Shown: in pieces, positions 14,396 through 21,597 of the stretch
How the letters are laid out: each line of letters begins with the position of its first letter
How positions within the stretch are numbered: position 1 is the stretch's first letter
Assembly (NCBI GenBank): GCA_028698695.1
Contig: JAQVWB010000009.1
Span: 1 to 21,597 of the forward strand
Origin: Syntrophomonadaceae bacterium
GTDB lineage: Bacteria > Bacillota > Syntrophomonadia > Syntrophomonadales > Syntrophomonadaceae
Length of the DNA: 21,597 bases
Direction of reading: 5' to 3'
Notes under the pieces: generated by a model
What the model was told of the DNA's origin: nothing
The model's database searches: none
Seen by the model: only the letters and a program-made list of their open reading frames with translations
Program-made: the position numbers and the translations under genes

Positions 14396-15046
14396 ATGAC
14401 CAGGAGGAAAATGAATATGATATTGCAAATACTTGCTACCGCTTATCCGCATGCGTCAACCCGTTTGCATTATGATGATTTATATCAGCTAATGGTAGCA
14501 GTTGTTCTTTCGGCGCAGTGTACGGATGAACAGGTTAATAAAGTAACACCGGCATTATTTGAACGCTATCCTGATATTAACAGTATGGCGGAAGCCGAAT
14601 TAAATGAACTGCAGGAATTAATTAACGGAGTGGGTCTTTATCGGTCCAAAGCTAAAAATTTAAAAGAATCAGCTATTATAATAAGGGATAAATATAATGG
14701 TCAGATACCTGACCAGTTTGAAGATCTGCTGACTTTGCCCGGGATAGGGAGAAAAACGGCTAATGTAATAATTTCAGTAGGGTTTGGAAAACCGGGTTTG
14801 GCAGTGGACACCCATGTTTATCGCGTAGCCAACCGTACTGGTATGGCTAACGCCAAAACGCCTCATCATACTGAAATGCAGTTAAAACAGAATATTAAGC
14901 CAAAAGACTGGAATCAAACGCACCATTTATTAATATTTCATGGTCGACAGATTTGCAAAGCCCGTAATCCTTTATGTGACATCTGCCCAATTGAAAAATA
15001 CTGTGAAAAAAACCTGGATTCGCCTAGGCAATTAAAGAATAATTAA
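14396..15046 (+). CDS. nth: Endonuclease III (DNA glycosylase/AP lyase)
   Basis: A 216-residue endonuclease III, which removes oxidised pyrimidines from DNA and cuts the abasic site. The helix-hairpin-helix is LPGIGRKTANV with catalytic lysine K120; the catalytic aspartate is D138 in VDTHVYRV. The C-terminal [4Fe-4S] loop is CX6CX2CX5C (CKARNPLCDICPIEKYC), complete. I chose the ATG at 14396 because the protein then aligns end to end with Escherichia coli Nth and places K120 and D138 at the same numbers. ATGs at 14411 and 14417 lie closer to AGGAGG (14402-14407) and could be used instead. It stands alone between the ABC operon terminator and the ileS leader. Confidence 0.95.
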   Translation: MTRRKMNMILQILATAYPHASTRLHYDDLYQLMVAVVLSAQCTDEQVNKVTPALFERYPDINSMAEAELNELQELINGVGLYRSKAKNLKESAIIIRDKYNGQIPDQFEDLLTLPGIGRKTANVIISVGFGKPGLAVDTHVYRVANRTGMANAKTPHHTEMQLKQNIKPKDWNQTHHLLIFHGRQICKARNPLCDICPIEKYCEKNLDSPRQLKNN

Positions 15047-15083
15047 TGCGAATAAATGCAACTTGACCATCATAACCGCTTGG

Positions 15084-15112
15084 TTGTGTTGATTACCTGT
15101 ATATGCTAAAAT
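15084..15112 (+). promoter_or_regulatory. Promoter of the ileS T-box transcript
   Basis: TTGTGT at 15084-15089 and TAAAAT at 15107-15112 are separated by 17 bases, with an extended -10 TGC in front (15104-15106). The start would be near 15119, just before the T-box leader. The placement between nth and the leader supports it. Confidence 0.7.
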
Positions 15113-15118
15113 AATAGC

Positions 15119-15411
15119 GATTCTTGATAAACAGTTTAAATTAATACTTTTATGATGATTGGAAGAGTAAGGGGAACTGCTTGACTGAAGAGAACCTGGG
15201 AGGGTGTGAACCAGGTGCGGCAGACTTCTGAAAATCACCCAGGAGTATTTGAACCGACGAAAAATTAGGTTTAAACGTTACCCGCGTTAAGGGTTTGGAG
15301 TGGCATGATTAAATGCTATTAGGGTGGTACCGCGGAAGAATACCTTTCGTCCCTGGGGATGAGGGGTATTTTGTAATTTAATGTTCCATTAATTAATGAG
15401 GTGATTTTTCA
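15119..15411 (+). promoter_or_regulatory. T-box leader (tRNA-Ile sensing) of ileS
   Basis: An untranslated leader of about 290 bases that senses uncharged tRNA and controls read-through into ileS. The near-invariant T-box AGGGTGGTACCGCGG is at 15321-15335. Upstream, a stem I region spans about 15160-15245, with AGTA on the 5' side and a GAAAATCA stretch on the 3' side; ATC at 15234-15236 is a candidate isoleucine specifier. The intrinsic terminator follows the T-box. Uncharged tRNA-Ile would stabilise the antiterminator and raise ileS expression. The T-box and terminator are certain; the exact specifier frame is inferred from the downstream gene. Confidence 0.93.
15339..15372 (+). terminator. 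T-box terminator hairpin before ileS
   Basis: AATACC (15339-15344) pairs with GGTATT (15365-15370), continued inward by CGTCCC against GGGATG, and the stem runs into TTTTG. The 5' arm adjoins the T-box and can pair with it instead as the antiterminator, which is the regulatory switch. Confidence 0.88.
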
Positions 15412-18192
15412 ATGGCAAAAAGCAAGTATGACAGTACTTTAAATCTGCCCCGTACAGAATTTCCTATGCGCGCTAATCTTCCTGCGCGGGAACCGGATAT
15501 TTTGTCTTTTTGGAAACAGGCAGATATTTATCATCAGGTTCAGCAGAAGAATGCCGGGAGACCAAAGTTTATTCTCCATGATGGTCCTCCCTATGCTAAT
15601 GGTAATATTCATCTGGGGCATACAATGAACAAGGTATTAAAGGACATAATTGTTAAGTATAAGAGTATGAACGGATTTGACAGTCCGTATGTACCCGGGT
15701 GGGACACGCACGGTTTGCCTATTGAGCAGCAGGCTATTAAGAATATGGGAATTGATCGCCATCGTACTGACGTGGTTGAATTTCGTCGTCATTGCCGGGA
15801 TTATGCGTTGAAGTATGTTGATTTGCAGCGTGAGCAGTTTAAACGATTAGGGGTAAGAGGGGATTGGGATAATCCTTATCTGACCTTAAAGCCGGAGTTT
15901 GAGTCTATTCAAATCAAAGTTTTTGGTGAAATGGCTAAACGGGATTATATATATAAAGGGTTAAAACCTGTCTACTGGTGCTCAGATTGTGAAACTGCAC
16001 TGGCTGAAGCGGAAGTAGAATATAATGAAAAGTCATCCCCTTCCATATATGTAGCCTTTCCTGTTGTTGATGGCAAAGGTGTACTGCCGGAAGATTCTTT
16101 TATCGTTATCTGGACAACAACTCCTTGGACTTTACCTGCCAATACTGGTATTTCAGTTCATCCTGAATTCGATTATGCAGTAGTTAAGGTAGAAAATCAG
16201 CTATATACCATTGCCAAGGGATTATTGCCTCAAGTGGCTGAGAATCTTGGCTGGGAGAAAGTTGAGATTATAAAGGAATTTAAGGGGGCTGAAATTGACC
16301 GTGCCCAATGCAAACATCCTTTCTTTGATCGTATTTCGTTGGTGGTTTTAGGAGAACATGTTACTCTTGAGGCAGGAACTGGTTGTGTTCATACTGCTCC
16401 AGGTCATGGTGAAGATGACTTTTATGTGGGTCGGGAATATGGACTGGAAGTTCTGTCTCCGGTTGATGACAAGGGTAGATTTACTGATGAAGCCGGACAG
16501 TTTAAAGGTTTGTATGTTCATGATGCCAACCAGGCCATAATAGAGGAACTGGAGGCGCAGGGAAAGTTGCTTAAGGCTTCCAAACTGGAACACCAGTATC
16601 CTTATTGCTGGCGTTGCAAACATCCCATTATTTACAGAGCAACTGAGCAATGGTTTGCTTCGATTGATGGCTTTAGAGATGAAACACTTAAAGCTATCGA
16701 TGAAGTCAAGTGGATTCCTTCCTGGGGACGGGATCGGATTTATAATATGGTTCGTGATCGGGGTGACTGGTGTATTTCCCGTCAGCGTACCTGGGGTGTT
16801 CCTATTCCGATATTTTATTGTGACACTTGTGGTGAGACGGTTATTAATGACGAGACAATCAATCGTATTAGTGCACTTTTCGCTGAACATGGTTCAGATA
16901 TCTGGTTTATGAAGACTGCTCAGGAATTATTGCCGCCGGGATATAAGTGTGAAAAATGTGGCGGAGATAGCTTTACGAAGGAAACTGATATCATGGATGT
17001 TTGGTTTGATTCCGGTTCCAGCCATATGGCAGTATTGGAGACTTATGAAGATTTAAGCTGGCCGGCGGATATGTATCTGGAAGGCAGCGACCAGCATCGG
17101 GGATGGTTCAACTCCTCAATTTCCACAGCAGTTGCAGTAAGGGGGACTGCCCCATATAAGCAAGTTTTGACACATGGTTTCGTAGTAGATGAACAGGGAC
17201 GCAAAATGTCCAAGTCATTGGGGAATGTGGTTGATCCATTGAAATTAACTGAAGAGCTGGGGGCGGATATATTAAGACTATGGGTTTCTTCAGCAGATTA
17301 CCGTAACGATGTTTCCGTTTCAGAGAACATCATTCGTCAAAGTGCGGAAGCCTATAGAAAGATTCGCAATACCTGTCGTTTCATCATAGGTAACCTGGCT
17401 GATTTTAATGCCAGTTCAGATATGGTGAAATACGATAAACTATCTGAGCTTGATAAATGGGCATTACTGCGTTTGGAAAGCTTGATTCGCCGGGTTACAA
17501 AAGCTTATGAACAATATGAATTTCATGTGGTATTCCATTCGATTCACAATTTTTGTACGGTTGATTTGAGCAACATTTATTTTGATGTTTTAAAGGATAC
17601 GTTATATTGTTCTCCGGCAGGAGCTCAGGACCGCAGAGCTGCACAAACTGTACTTTATGAGACAATTAATGCTTTGGTGGTAATGCTGACACCGGTTCTG
17701 GCATACACCAGTGAAGAAATCTGGCAGTTCCTGCGTAAACCCGAAGATGCGAAAAGTGTTCAGCTCCTGGATTGGCCGGCATTCAGGGAAGATTACCTTA
17801 ATGTTGAAATTGGTGATCGTATGGACAAAATACTGCAAGTGAGAGAAGTAGTAACCAAAGCCCTGGAGGAAGCACGGGCAGCAAAAACTATCGGTCATTC
17901 TCTGGGGGCCTGCGTAACTGTTTATGCTGATGAAGAATGGCTGGGCGTCTTAAAAGCAACGGCTAATTTGGAGAAGACATTTATTGTCTCCAAACTGGAA
18001 TTAAATTCAGTAGAGAATAAACCTGTGCAAACGGTAAGTCTGGAGAATGTTGAGGGAGTTTATGTGCAGGTTAGTCCGGCTGAAGGCGGAAAATGTGAAC
18101 GTTGCTGGACCATTGACTTGTCAGTAGGTACAGATAATGAATACCCGGTATTATGTGATAGATGCAAGACGGTCATAATTGACCTGCAATAA
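15412..18192 (+). CDS. ileS: Isoleucyl-tRNA synthetase
   Basis: A 926-residue class I synthetase that attaches isoleucine to tRNA-Ile and edits away valine. Landmarks: HIGH-type HLGH at 67-70, the CP1 editing domain around 190-390 (TTTPWTLPANTG and GTGCVHTAPGHGEDD), CX2C pairs within the catalytic half, WFDSGSSH, KMSKS at 598-602 and a C-terminal zinc knuckle with C895, C898, C915 and C918. The zinc C-terminus and length show the bacterial (mupirocin-sensitive-type) form rather than the eukaryote-like form. The ATG follows GAGGTGA. It is controlled by the T-box just upstream and followed 14 bases later by the ACT-domain gene. Confidence 0.98.
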   Translation: MAKSKYDSTLNLPRTEFPMRANLPAREPDILSFWKQADIYHQVQQKNAGRPKFILHDGPPYANGNIHLGHTMNKVLKDIIVKYKSMNGFDSPYVPGWDTHGLPIEQQAIKNMGIDRHRTDVVEFRRHCRDYALKYVDLQREQFKRLGVRGDWDNPYLTLKPEFESIQIKVFGEMAKRDYIYKGLKPVYWCSDCETALAEAEVEYNEKSSPSIYVAFPVVDGKGVLPEDSFIVIWTTTPWTLPANTGISVHPEFDYAVVKVENQLYTIAKGLLPQVAENLGWEKVEIIKEFKGAEIDRAQCKHPFFDRISLVVLGEHVTLEAGTGCVHTAPGHGEDDFYVGREYGLEVLSPVDDKGRFTDEAGQFKGLYVHDANQAIIEELEAQGKLLKASKLEHQYPYCWRCKHPIIYRATEQWFASIDGFRDETLKAIDEVKWIPSWGRDRIYNMVRDRGDWCISRQRTWGVPIPIFYCDTCGETVINDETINRISALFAEHGSDIWFMKTAQELLPPGYKCEKCGGDSFTKETDIMDVWFDSGSSHMAVLETYEDLSWPADMYLEGSDQHRGWFNSSISTAVAVRGTAPYKQVLTHGFVVDEQGRKMSKSLGNVVDPLKLTEELGADILRLWVSSADYRNDVSVSENIIRQSAEAYRKIRNTCRFIIGNLADFNASSDMVKYDKLSELDKWALLRLESLIRRVTKAYEQYEFHVVFHSIHNFCTVDLSNIYFDVLKDTLYCSPAGAQDRRAAQTVLYETINALVVMLTPVLAYTSEEIWQFLRKPEDAKSVQLLDWPAFREDYLNVEIGDRMDKILQVREVVTKALEEARAAKTIGHSLGACVTVYADEEWLGVLKATANLEKTFIVSKLELNSVENKPVQTVSLENVEGVYVQVSPAEGGKCERCWTIDLSVGTDNEYPVLCDRCKTVIIDLQ

Positions 18193-18206
18193 CAGGAGGG
18201 ATAACC

Positions 18207-18488
18207 GTGGAAGAAGGAAAAAAATTAATAATCACGGTTCTAGGATATGATCGCGTGGGAATAATTGCGACTATTTCCGCCATATTAGCTGAAAGCCAGG
18301 TGAATATACTGGATATCAGCCAAACTATTCTACAGGGTTTTTTTACGATGGTAATGGTAGTAGATATGAGTAATAGCAAAGCTGATATTGGTCAGTTAAG
18401 AGACCTTTTAGTTGAGGCGGGCAGAACTCTGGGCCTGGAAATAACCTTGCAGCATGAAGATATTTTTAAGTTTATGCACCGAATTTAA
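18207..18488 (+). CDS. ACT-domain protein, UPF0237 family
   Basis: A 93-residue protein that is a single ACT domain plus a short tail. It begins KLIITVLGYDRVGIIATISAILAE, the ACT loop with a DRVGI motif where small ligands such as amino acids bind at a dimer interface, and continues VNILDISQTILQGFFTMVMVVD. UPF0237 members are GcvR-like but have no assigned ligand. The GTG start has AGGAGG 7 bases upstream. It lies 14 bases after ileS and 54 bases before the UPF0210 gene; the two families are regularly neighbours, which suggests a regulator-enzyme pair. Amino acid or formate/one-carbon sensing is an inference. Confidence 0.9.
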   Translation: MEEGKKLIITVLGYDRVGIIATISAILAESQVNILDISQTILQGFFTMVMVVDMSNSKADIGQLRDLLVEAGRTLGLEITLQHEDIFKFMHRI

Positions 18489-18542
18489 AGCTGACGAATT
18501 AGGGTGTTGCCTTAAAACTAATCCTGGGATGGGGGGCTAATA

Positions 18543-19910
18543 ATGCCTTTTCATATTAGTAAAGATGAGATTCTGGAAACAGTCAGAATGGTTCAGAGTG
18601 AGAATCTGGATATTCGTACGATTACCATGGGTATTAATATCCAGGATTGCCGTCATCGGAATGGAAATGCAACCGGAAAAAGTATTTATAAAAAGATTGT
18701 TAAATATGCCGGGAATCTCGTAAAGACCGGGGATGAAATCGAAAAAGAATATGGCATACCAATTATAAACAAGCGGATTTCAGTTACTCCGATTGCTAAT
18801 GTTGCAGATGGATTGAACCGTGATGAAATTATTATTATTGGAAAGTATATGGATGATGCGGCCCGCGAAGTAGGAGTAAACTTTATCGGCGGTTTTTCTG
18901 CCTTGGTACACAAGGGATTTACGCATGGTGACGAGGAATTAATAGCTGCTATTCCACACGTATTGTCAAATACCGAAAGAGTATGCTCTTCTGTTAATGT
19001 TGCCACTACTAAATCAGGTATTAACATGGATGCAGTATATTTAATGGGCAATATCATAAAACAAACCGCGGAATTTACAGCTGATCGGGATGGAATAGGT
19101 TGTGCCAAGCTGGTGGTATTCTGCAATGCTGTTGAAGATAATCCGTTTATGGCAGGCGCTTTTCATGGAATAGGAGAACCGGAGTCAACCATCAACATTG
19201 GTGTCAGCGGACCGGGAGTCGTATTAAATGCTATTCGTAAACATCCGGAAATGGATTTGGGCGAGCTGGCCAATGTCATAAAAAAGACTGCTTTTAAAGT
19301 TACGCGTACCGGTGAATTAGTAGGTCGGGTAGCTTCACAGCGACTGGGAGTTCCTTTTGGTATTGTAGATTTATCGCTGGCCCCAACTCCGGCAATTGGT
19401 GATAGTGTAGCAGATATATTGCAGTCAATGGGTCTGGAAAGAGTCGGGGCTCATGGCAGCACTGCGGCTCTGGCTATGTTAAATGATGCAGTGAAGAAAG
19501 GCGGAGCGATGGCATCATCTTATGTAGGCGGTTTATCTGGTGCCTTTATACCGGTCAGTGAGGATGCGGGCATGATTGAAGCAGTCGTGGCAGGAGCTTT
19601 AAATATTGACAAGCTTGAAGCCATGACCTGTGTTTGTTCAGTTGGATTGGATATGATTGCTATACCCGGAGATACCAGTGCTGATATTATTTCCGGCATT
19701 ATTGCTGATGAAGCGGCTATTGGTATGATTAATCGAAAAACTACCGCTGTTCGATTAATACCTGCTCCAGGTAAAAATATTGGTGATTGGGTCGAGTTTG
19801 GTGGTTTATTGGGAAGAGCACCGGTAATGAAGGTTAATCAACATTCACCAACCGGTTTTATTAATCGCCGGGGCAGAATACCTGCTCCTATTCATTCGCT
19901 TAATAACTAG
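18543..19910 (+). CDS. UPF0210/DUF711 ('PFL family') protein
   Basis: A 455-residue protein of UPF0210 (DUF711), a family of unknown function with a fold resembling the pyruvate formate-lyase barrel. Recognisable stretches: MGINIQDCRHRNGNATGKSIY near the start, FIGGFSALVHKGFTHGDEEL, NVATTKSGINMDAVYLMG, FHGIGEPESTINIGVSGPGVV, FGIVDLSLAPTPAIGDSVADIL and ICVGLDM-like CVCSVGLDMIAIPGD. The last 20 residues lack the RVxGY-type glycyl radical motif, so glycyl-radical chemistry is unlikely. Only a G-rich ribosome binding site (GGGGGG) precedes the ATG. It is paired with the ACT protein; a joint role in amino acid or one-carbon control is inferred. Confidence 0.92.
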   Translation: MPFHISKDEILETVRMVQSENLDIRTITMGINIQDCRHRNGNATGKSIYKKIVKYAGNLVKTGDEIEKEYGIPIINKRISVTPIANVADGLNRDEIIIIGKYMDDAAREVGVNFIGGFSALVHKGFTHGDEELIAAIPHVLSNTERVCSSVNVATTKSGINMDAVYLMGNIIKQTAEFTADRDGIGCAKLVVFCNAVEDNPFMAGAFHGIGEPESTINIGVSGPGVVLNAIRKHPEMDLGELANVIKKTAFKVTRTGELVGRVASQRLGVPFGIVDLSLAPTPAIGDSVADILQSMGLERVGAHGSTAALAMLNDAVKKGGAMASSYVGGLSGAFIPVSEDAGMIEAVVAGALNIDKLEAMTCVCSVGLDMIAIPGDTSADIISGIIADEAAIGMINRKTTAVRLIPAPGKNIGDWVEFGGLLGRAPVMKVNQHSPTGFINRRGRIPAPIHSLNN

Positions 19911-20020
19911 GGGTATTGAATAAAAGAGATAAGGAATAATATGTGATAACGAAGCTTCTTGTGGGGAGATGAGCAGCGAAGGTTGACGGGGGAATCACTT
20001 ATAAAATGAGGTGTTTATAA

Positions 20021-20458
20021 ATGGACCCCAAACAGAAGCTAATCAACAAAAAACAGGAACTGGAACATATTATTAAAGCCCGTCAGGAAAATTTCATGAT
20101 ACCATTGCATGAGTTAACCGGTGATTTATCAACTTATGACCAACATCCGGCTGACTCAGGTTCTGAACTGTATGAAAGGGAAAAAGACCTGGCGGTTATG
20201 GAGTTATATGAACTGGAATTGGAGAAAGTGCATGATGCATTAAATCAATATGCAGAAGGAAAATACGGTATATGTGAAATATGCGGCGGGCAAATAGAAC
20301 CCCAACGATTAAACAGATTGATTAATACCACGCGTTGTGCTAATTGTGCTCATCAATTACAGAATGGAATTAACAGTGTAACTGGCAATGAGTCACTGAC
20401 TATGATTTATAGTGGGGAAGAACCGGAAGTAGCTGGTTATCAATTTGATGATAATTAA
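20021..20458 (+). CDS. DksA/TraR-type zinc-finger protein (YteA/YlyA-like)
   Basis: A 145-residue protein with a DksA-like layout: an N-terminal coiled-coil segment (about 1-85) and a four-cysteine zinc finger CEIC then CANC (CX2C-X17-CX2C, about 89-111), with a tail to 145. DksA proteins enter the secondary channel of RNA polymerase and change promoter kinetics; Gram-positive YteA/YlyA-type members are less studied, YlyA being linked to sporulation-stage transcription. HPADSGSELYEREKDLAVMELYELELEKV is typical of the YteA group. The position after the ileS region mirrors Bacillus ylyA. GAGGTG lies 8 bases before the ATG. The 110 bases upstream hold no clear promoter. Confidence 0.85.
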   Translation: MDPKQKLINKKQELEHIIKARQENFMIPLHELTGDLSTYDQHPADSGSELYEREKDLAVMELYELELEKVHDALNQYAEGKYGICEICGGQIEPQRLNRLINTTRCANCAHQLQNGINSVTGNESLTMIYSGEEPEVAGYQFDDN

Positions 20459-20490
20459 TGTCTTAGAGTTAAACCGGAGGAGGATCTCTA

Positions 20491-21597
20491 TTGAGAATTG
20501 GTGTATTTTCAGATAGCTACACTCCTTATACCAGTGGAGTGGTAACCTCAATAAAAACTTTTAAATATGAGCTTGAAAAACGTGGGCATGAAGTGTTTAT
20601 ATTTGCCCCCAGCTACCCCCATTATCATGTAGAGGAAAAAGGGGTATTTCGTTTTTACTCACTTCCTTCCCCTACAAACCCGGACTTTACATTGGCTATA
20701 CCGGTATTGCCCGGTTTAAATATGCTGGTACGCAGATTGAATTTGGATATTATTCATGTACATTCACCAGTATTGATGGGCAGGGTAGGATTGCGTTATG
20801 CCAAAAAATATCGTATTCCAATTGTGTTTACTTACCATACCATGTATGACCAGTATGTTCACTATATCCCGTTGGCACAGGAATTAGCCCGGGAAATTAC
20901 TATCAAATACAGCAATAGCTTCTGTAATAGCTGTGACCATGTTATTGTGCCGACACCGGAAGTTGCAGAGATATTAAAAAACTATCATATAAAAACTCCT
21001 ATAACCGTATTACCTACCGGAGTACCGTTGCAGAAATTTGATGGTGGAGAAGAGGATTGGTTAAGGAGAAATTATTCTATTCCGGAAAACAATAAAATAC
21101 TGCTATTTGTGGGTCGGTTAGCCAAAGAAAAAAATCTGGAGTTTCTTATTAAGGCTTTTAAAAAGCTAAAGGATAAACTTCCAAACACAACTTTAGTATT
21201 AACTGCACAGGGGCCTATAGAAGCTGAGTTGAAAAAGCTGGTTAAGAAATTAAACATGACCTTGGAAGAGGATGTAGTATTTACCGGAGCATTACCTTTT
21301 GATACTCTGGTTAAAGCATATTATTCAGCTGATTTGTTCGTTTTTTCTTCCTTGACTGAAACCCAGGGCCTGGTATTAATTGAAGCCATGGCTGCCGGAC
21401 TTCCGGTGGTAGCTGTGAAAGCTAACGGGGTGCAGGATATGGTTGATCATAATATTAACGGGATTTTAACTGCGGAAGATATGGATGAATTTAGTCAGGC
21501 AATATTTACTGTGCTGCAGGATGATGAGCTATATGCCAGATTAAAAGAAAATGCTTTGCAAAAAGCATTCTTGATGTCTTCAGAAGCAATGACCACC
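20491..21597 (+). CDS. GT4 glycosyltransferase, 3' end cut by window edge
   Basis: An open frame of 369 codons running off the right edge. It starts MRIGVFSDSYTPYTSGVVTS, the donor/acceptor loop of GT-B, GT4-type glycosyltransferases, has LDIIHVHSPVLMG and VFTYHTMYDQYVHY in the acceptor domain, and PTGVPLQKFD, LFVGRLAKEKNLE and the EX7E motif (E290, E298 in TETQGLVLIEAMAAGLPVVA) in the nucleotide-sugar domain. The closest feel is to diacylglycerol alpha-glucosyltransferases that make glycolipid anchors, but PimB-like mannosyltransferases look similar. The TTG start lies 7 bases after AGGAGG (20478-20483). It follows the zinc-finger gene by 32 bases. Substrate not readable. Confidence 0.9.
   Translation, partial: MRIGVFSDSYTPYTSGVVTSIKTFKYELEKRGHEVFIFAPSYPHYHVEEKGVFRFYSLPSPTNPDFTLAIPVLPGLNMLVRRLNLDIIHVHSPVLMGRVGLRYAKKYRIPIVFTYHTMYDQYVHYIPLAQELAREITIKYSNSFCNSCDHVIVPTPEVAEILKNYHIKTPITVLPTGVPLQKFDGGEEDWLRRNYSIPENNKILLFVGRLAKEKNLEFLIKAFKKLKDKLPNTTLVLTAQGPIEAELKKLVKKLNMTLEEDVVFTGALPFDTLVKAYYSADLFVFSSLTETQGLVLIEAMAAGLPVVAVKANGVQDMVDHNINGILTAEDMDEFSQAIFTVLQDDELYARLKENALQKAFLMSSEAMTT

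Noticed and set aside
14266..14475. 69-codon open frame upstream of and overlapping nth
   Set aside because: It runs through the 10-bp repeats, overlaps the start of nth in another frame, lacks a ribosome binding site at a sensible distance and shows no domain.
16348..16890. 180-codon antisense frame inside ileS
   Set aside because: It is a frame shadow of a highly conserved synthetase region; no domain and no start signal.
18686..19126. 146-codon antisense frame inside the UPF0210 gene
   Set aside because: Shadow of a real gene on the other strand, without ribosome binding site or recognisable protein features.
18543..19910. UPF0210 protein as a true pyruvate formate-lyase
   Set aside because: No glycyl radical motif near the C-terminus, no adjacent-cysteine active site, and the length is about half that of PFL.
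19911..20020. Possible promoter TTGACG with TATAAA before the DksA-like gene
   Set aside because: The spacer is only about 11 bases, too short for a sigma-A promoter; no better pair was found.

Overview
The window is a stretch of core chromosome from a low-GC, Gram-positive-type anaerobe, most likely a motile member of the Clostridia; a relative of Syntrophomonas is a guess I cannot verify. Pointers are a flagellar rod gene set, NrdR, SepF and DivIVA, a T-box leader before ileS, the ylm-sepF-divIVA-ileS gene order familiar from Bacillus, strong AGGAGG-type ribosome binding sites, and frequent GTG/TTG starts (9 of 26 genes by my calls). I see no insertion sequence, CRISPR array, rRNA, tRNA, prophage or integrase.

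Layout. 1-1637, minus strand: a flagellar segment (flgG, then a stand-alone rod-binding protein, then an unrecognised multi-pass membrane protein cut by the left edge). 1638-1919: a divergent intergenic region with a perfect 13-bp inverted repeat. 1920-5720: ylmC, nrdR, a convergent small zinc-ribbon/DUF2007 gene, pgeF (ylmD), and an OmpR/PhoR-type two-component pair whose kinase has no membrane segment. 5785-10836: a compact seven-gene unit (ylmE, sepF, proC, ylmG, a double-domain U32 protein, divIVA, yggU), preceded by a sigma-28-like promoter and closed by a clear terminator. 10847-11716: an EamA exporter on the minus strand. 11790-14217: a self-contained polar amino acid ABC transporter operon with its own promoter, an intercistronic GNRA-capped hairpin and a terminator. 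14313-15046: four 10-bp direct repeats and nth. 15084-18192: promoter, T-box leader and ileS. 18207-19910: an ACT-domain protein paired with a UPF0210/DUF711 protein. 20021-20458: a DksA/TraR-type zinc-finger protein. 20491 to the right edge: a GT4 glycosyltransferase cut by the window.

How it fits together. The backbone is the Bacillus-type order ylmC-ylmD-ylmE-sepF-ylmG-(ylmH)-divIVA-ileS-ylyA, linking division-site and pole proteins (SepF, YlmG, DivIVA), peptidoglycan quality control (PgeF), PLP homeostasis (YlmE) and isoleucine charging. Here it is interrupted by nrdR, a two-component system, proC, a U32 protein in the ylmH slot, yggU, an exporter, an amino acid importer and nth. Most of the window is ordinary housekeeping DNA. 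I do not see a clearly new defence or mobile system. The best leads are regulatory (sigma-28-like site before the division operon, 10-bp phased repeats before nth, the flgG/ylmC palindrome, the transporter hairpin) plus the duplicated U32 protein and the soluble PAS kinase.
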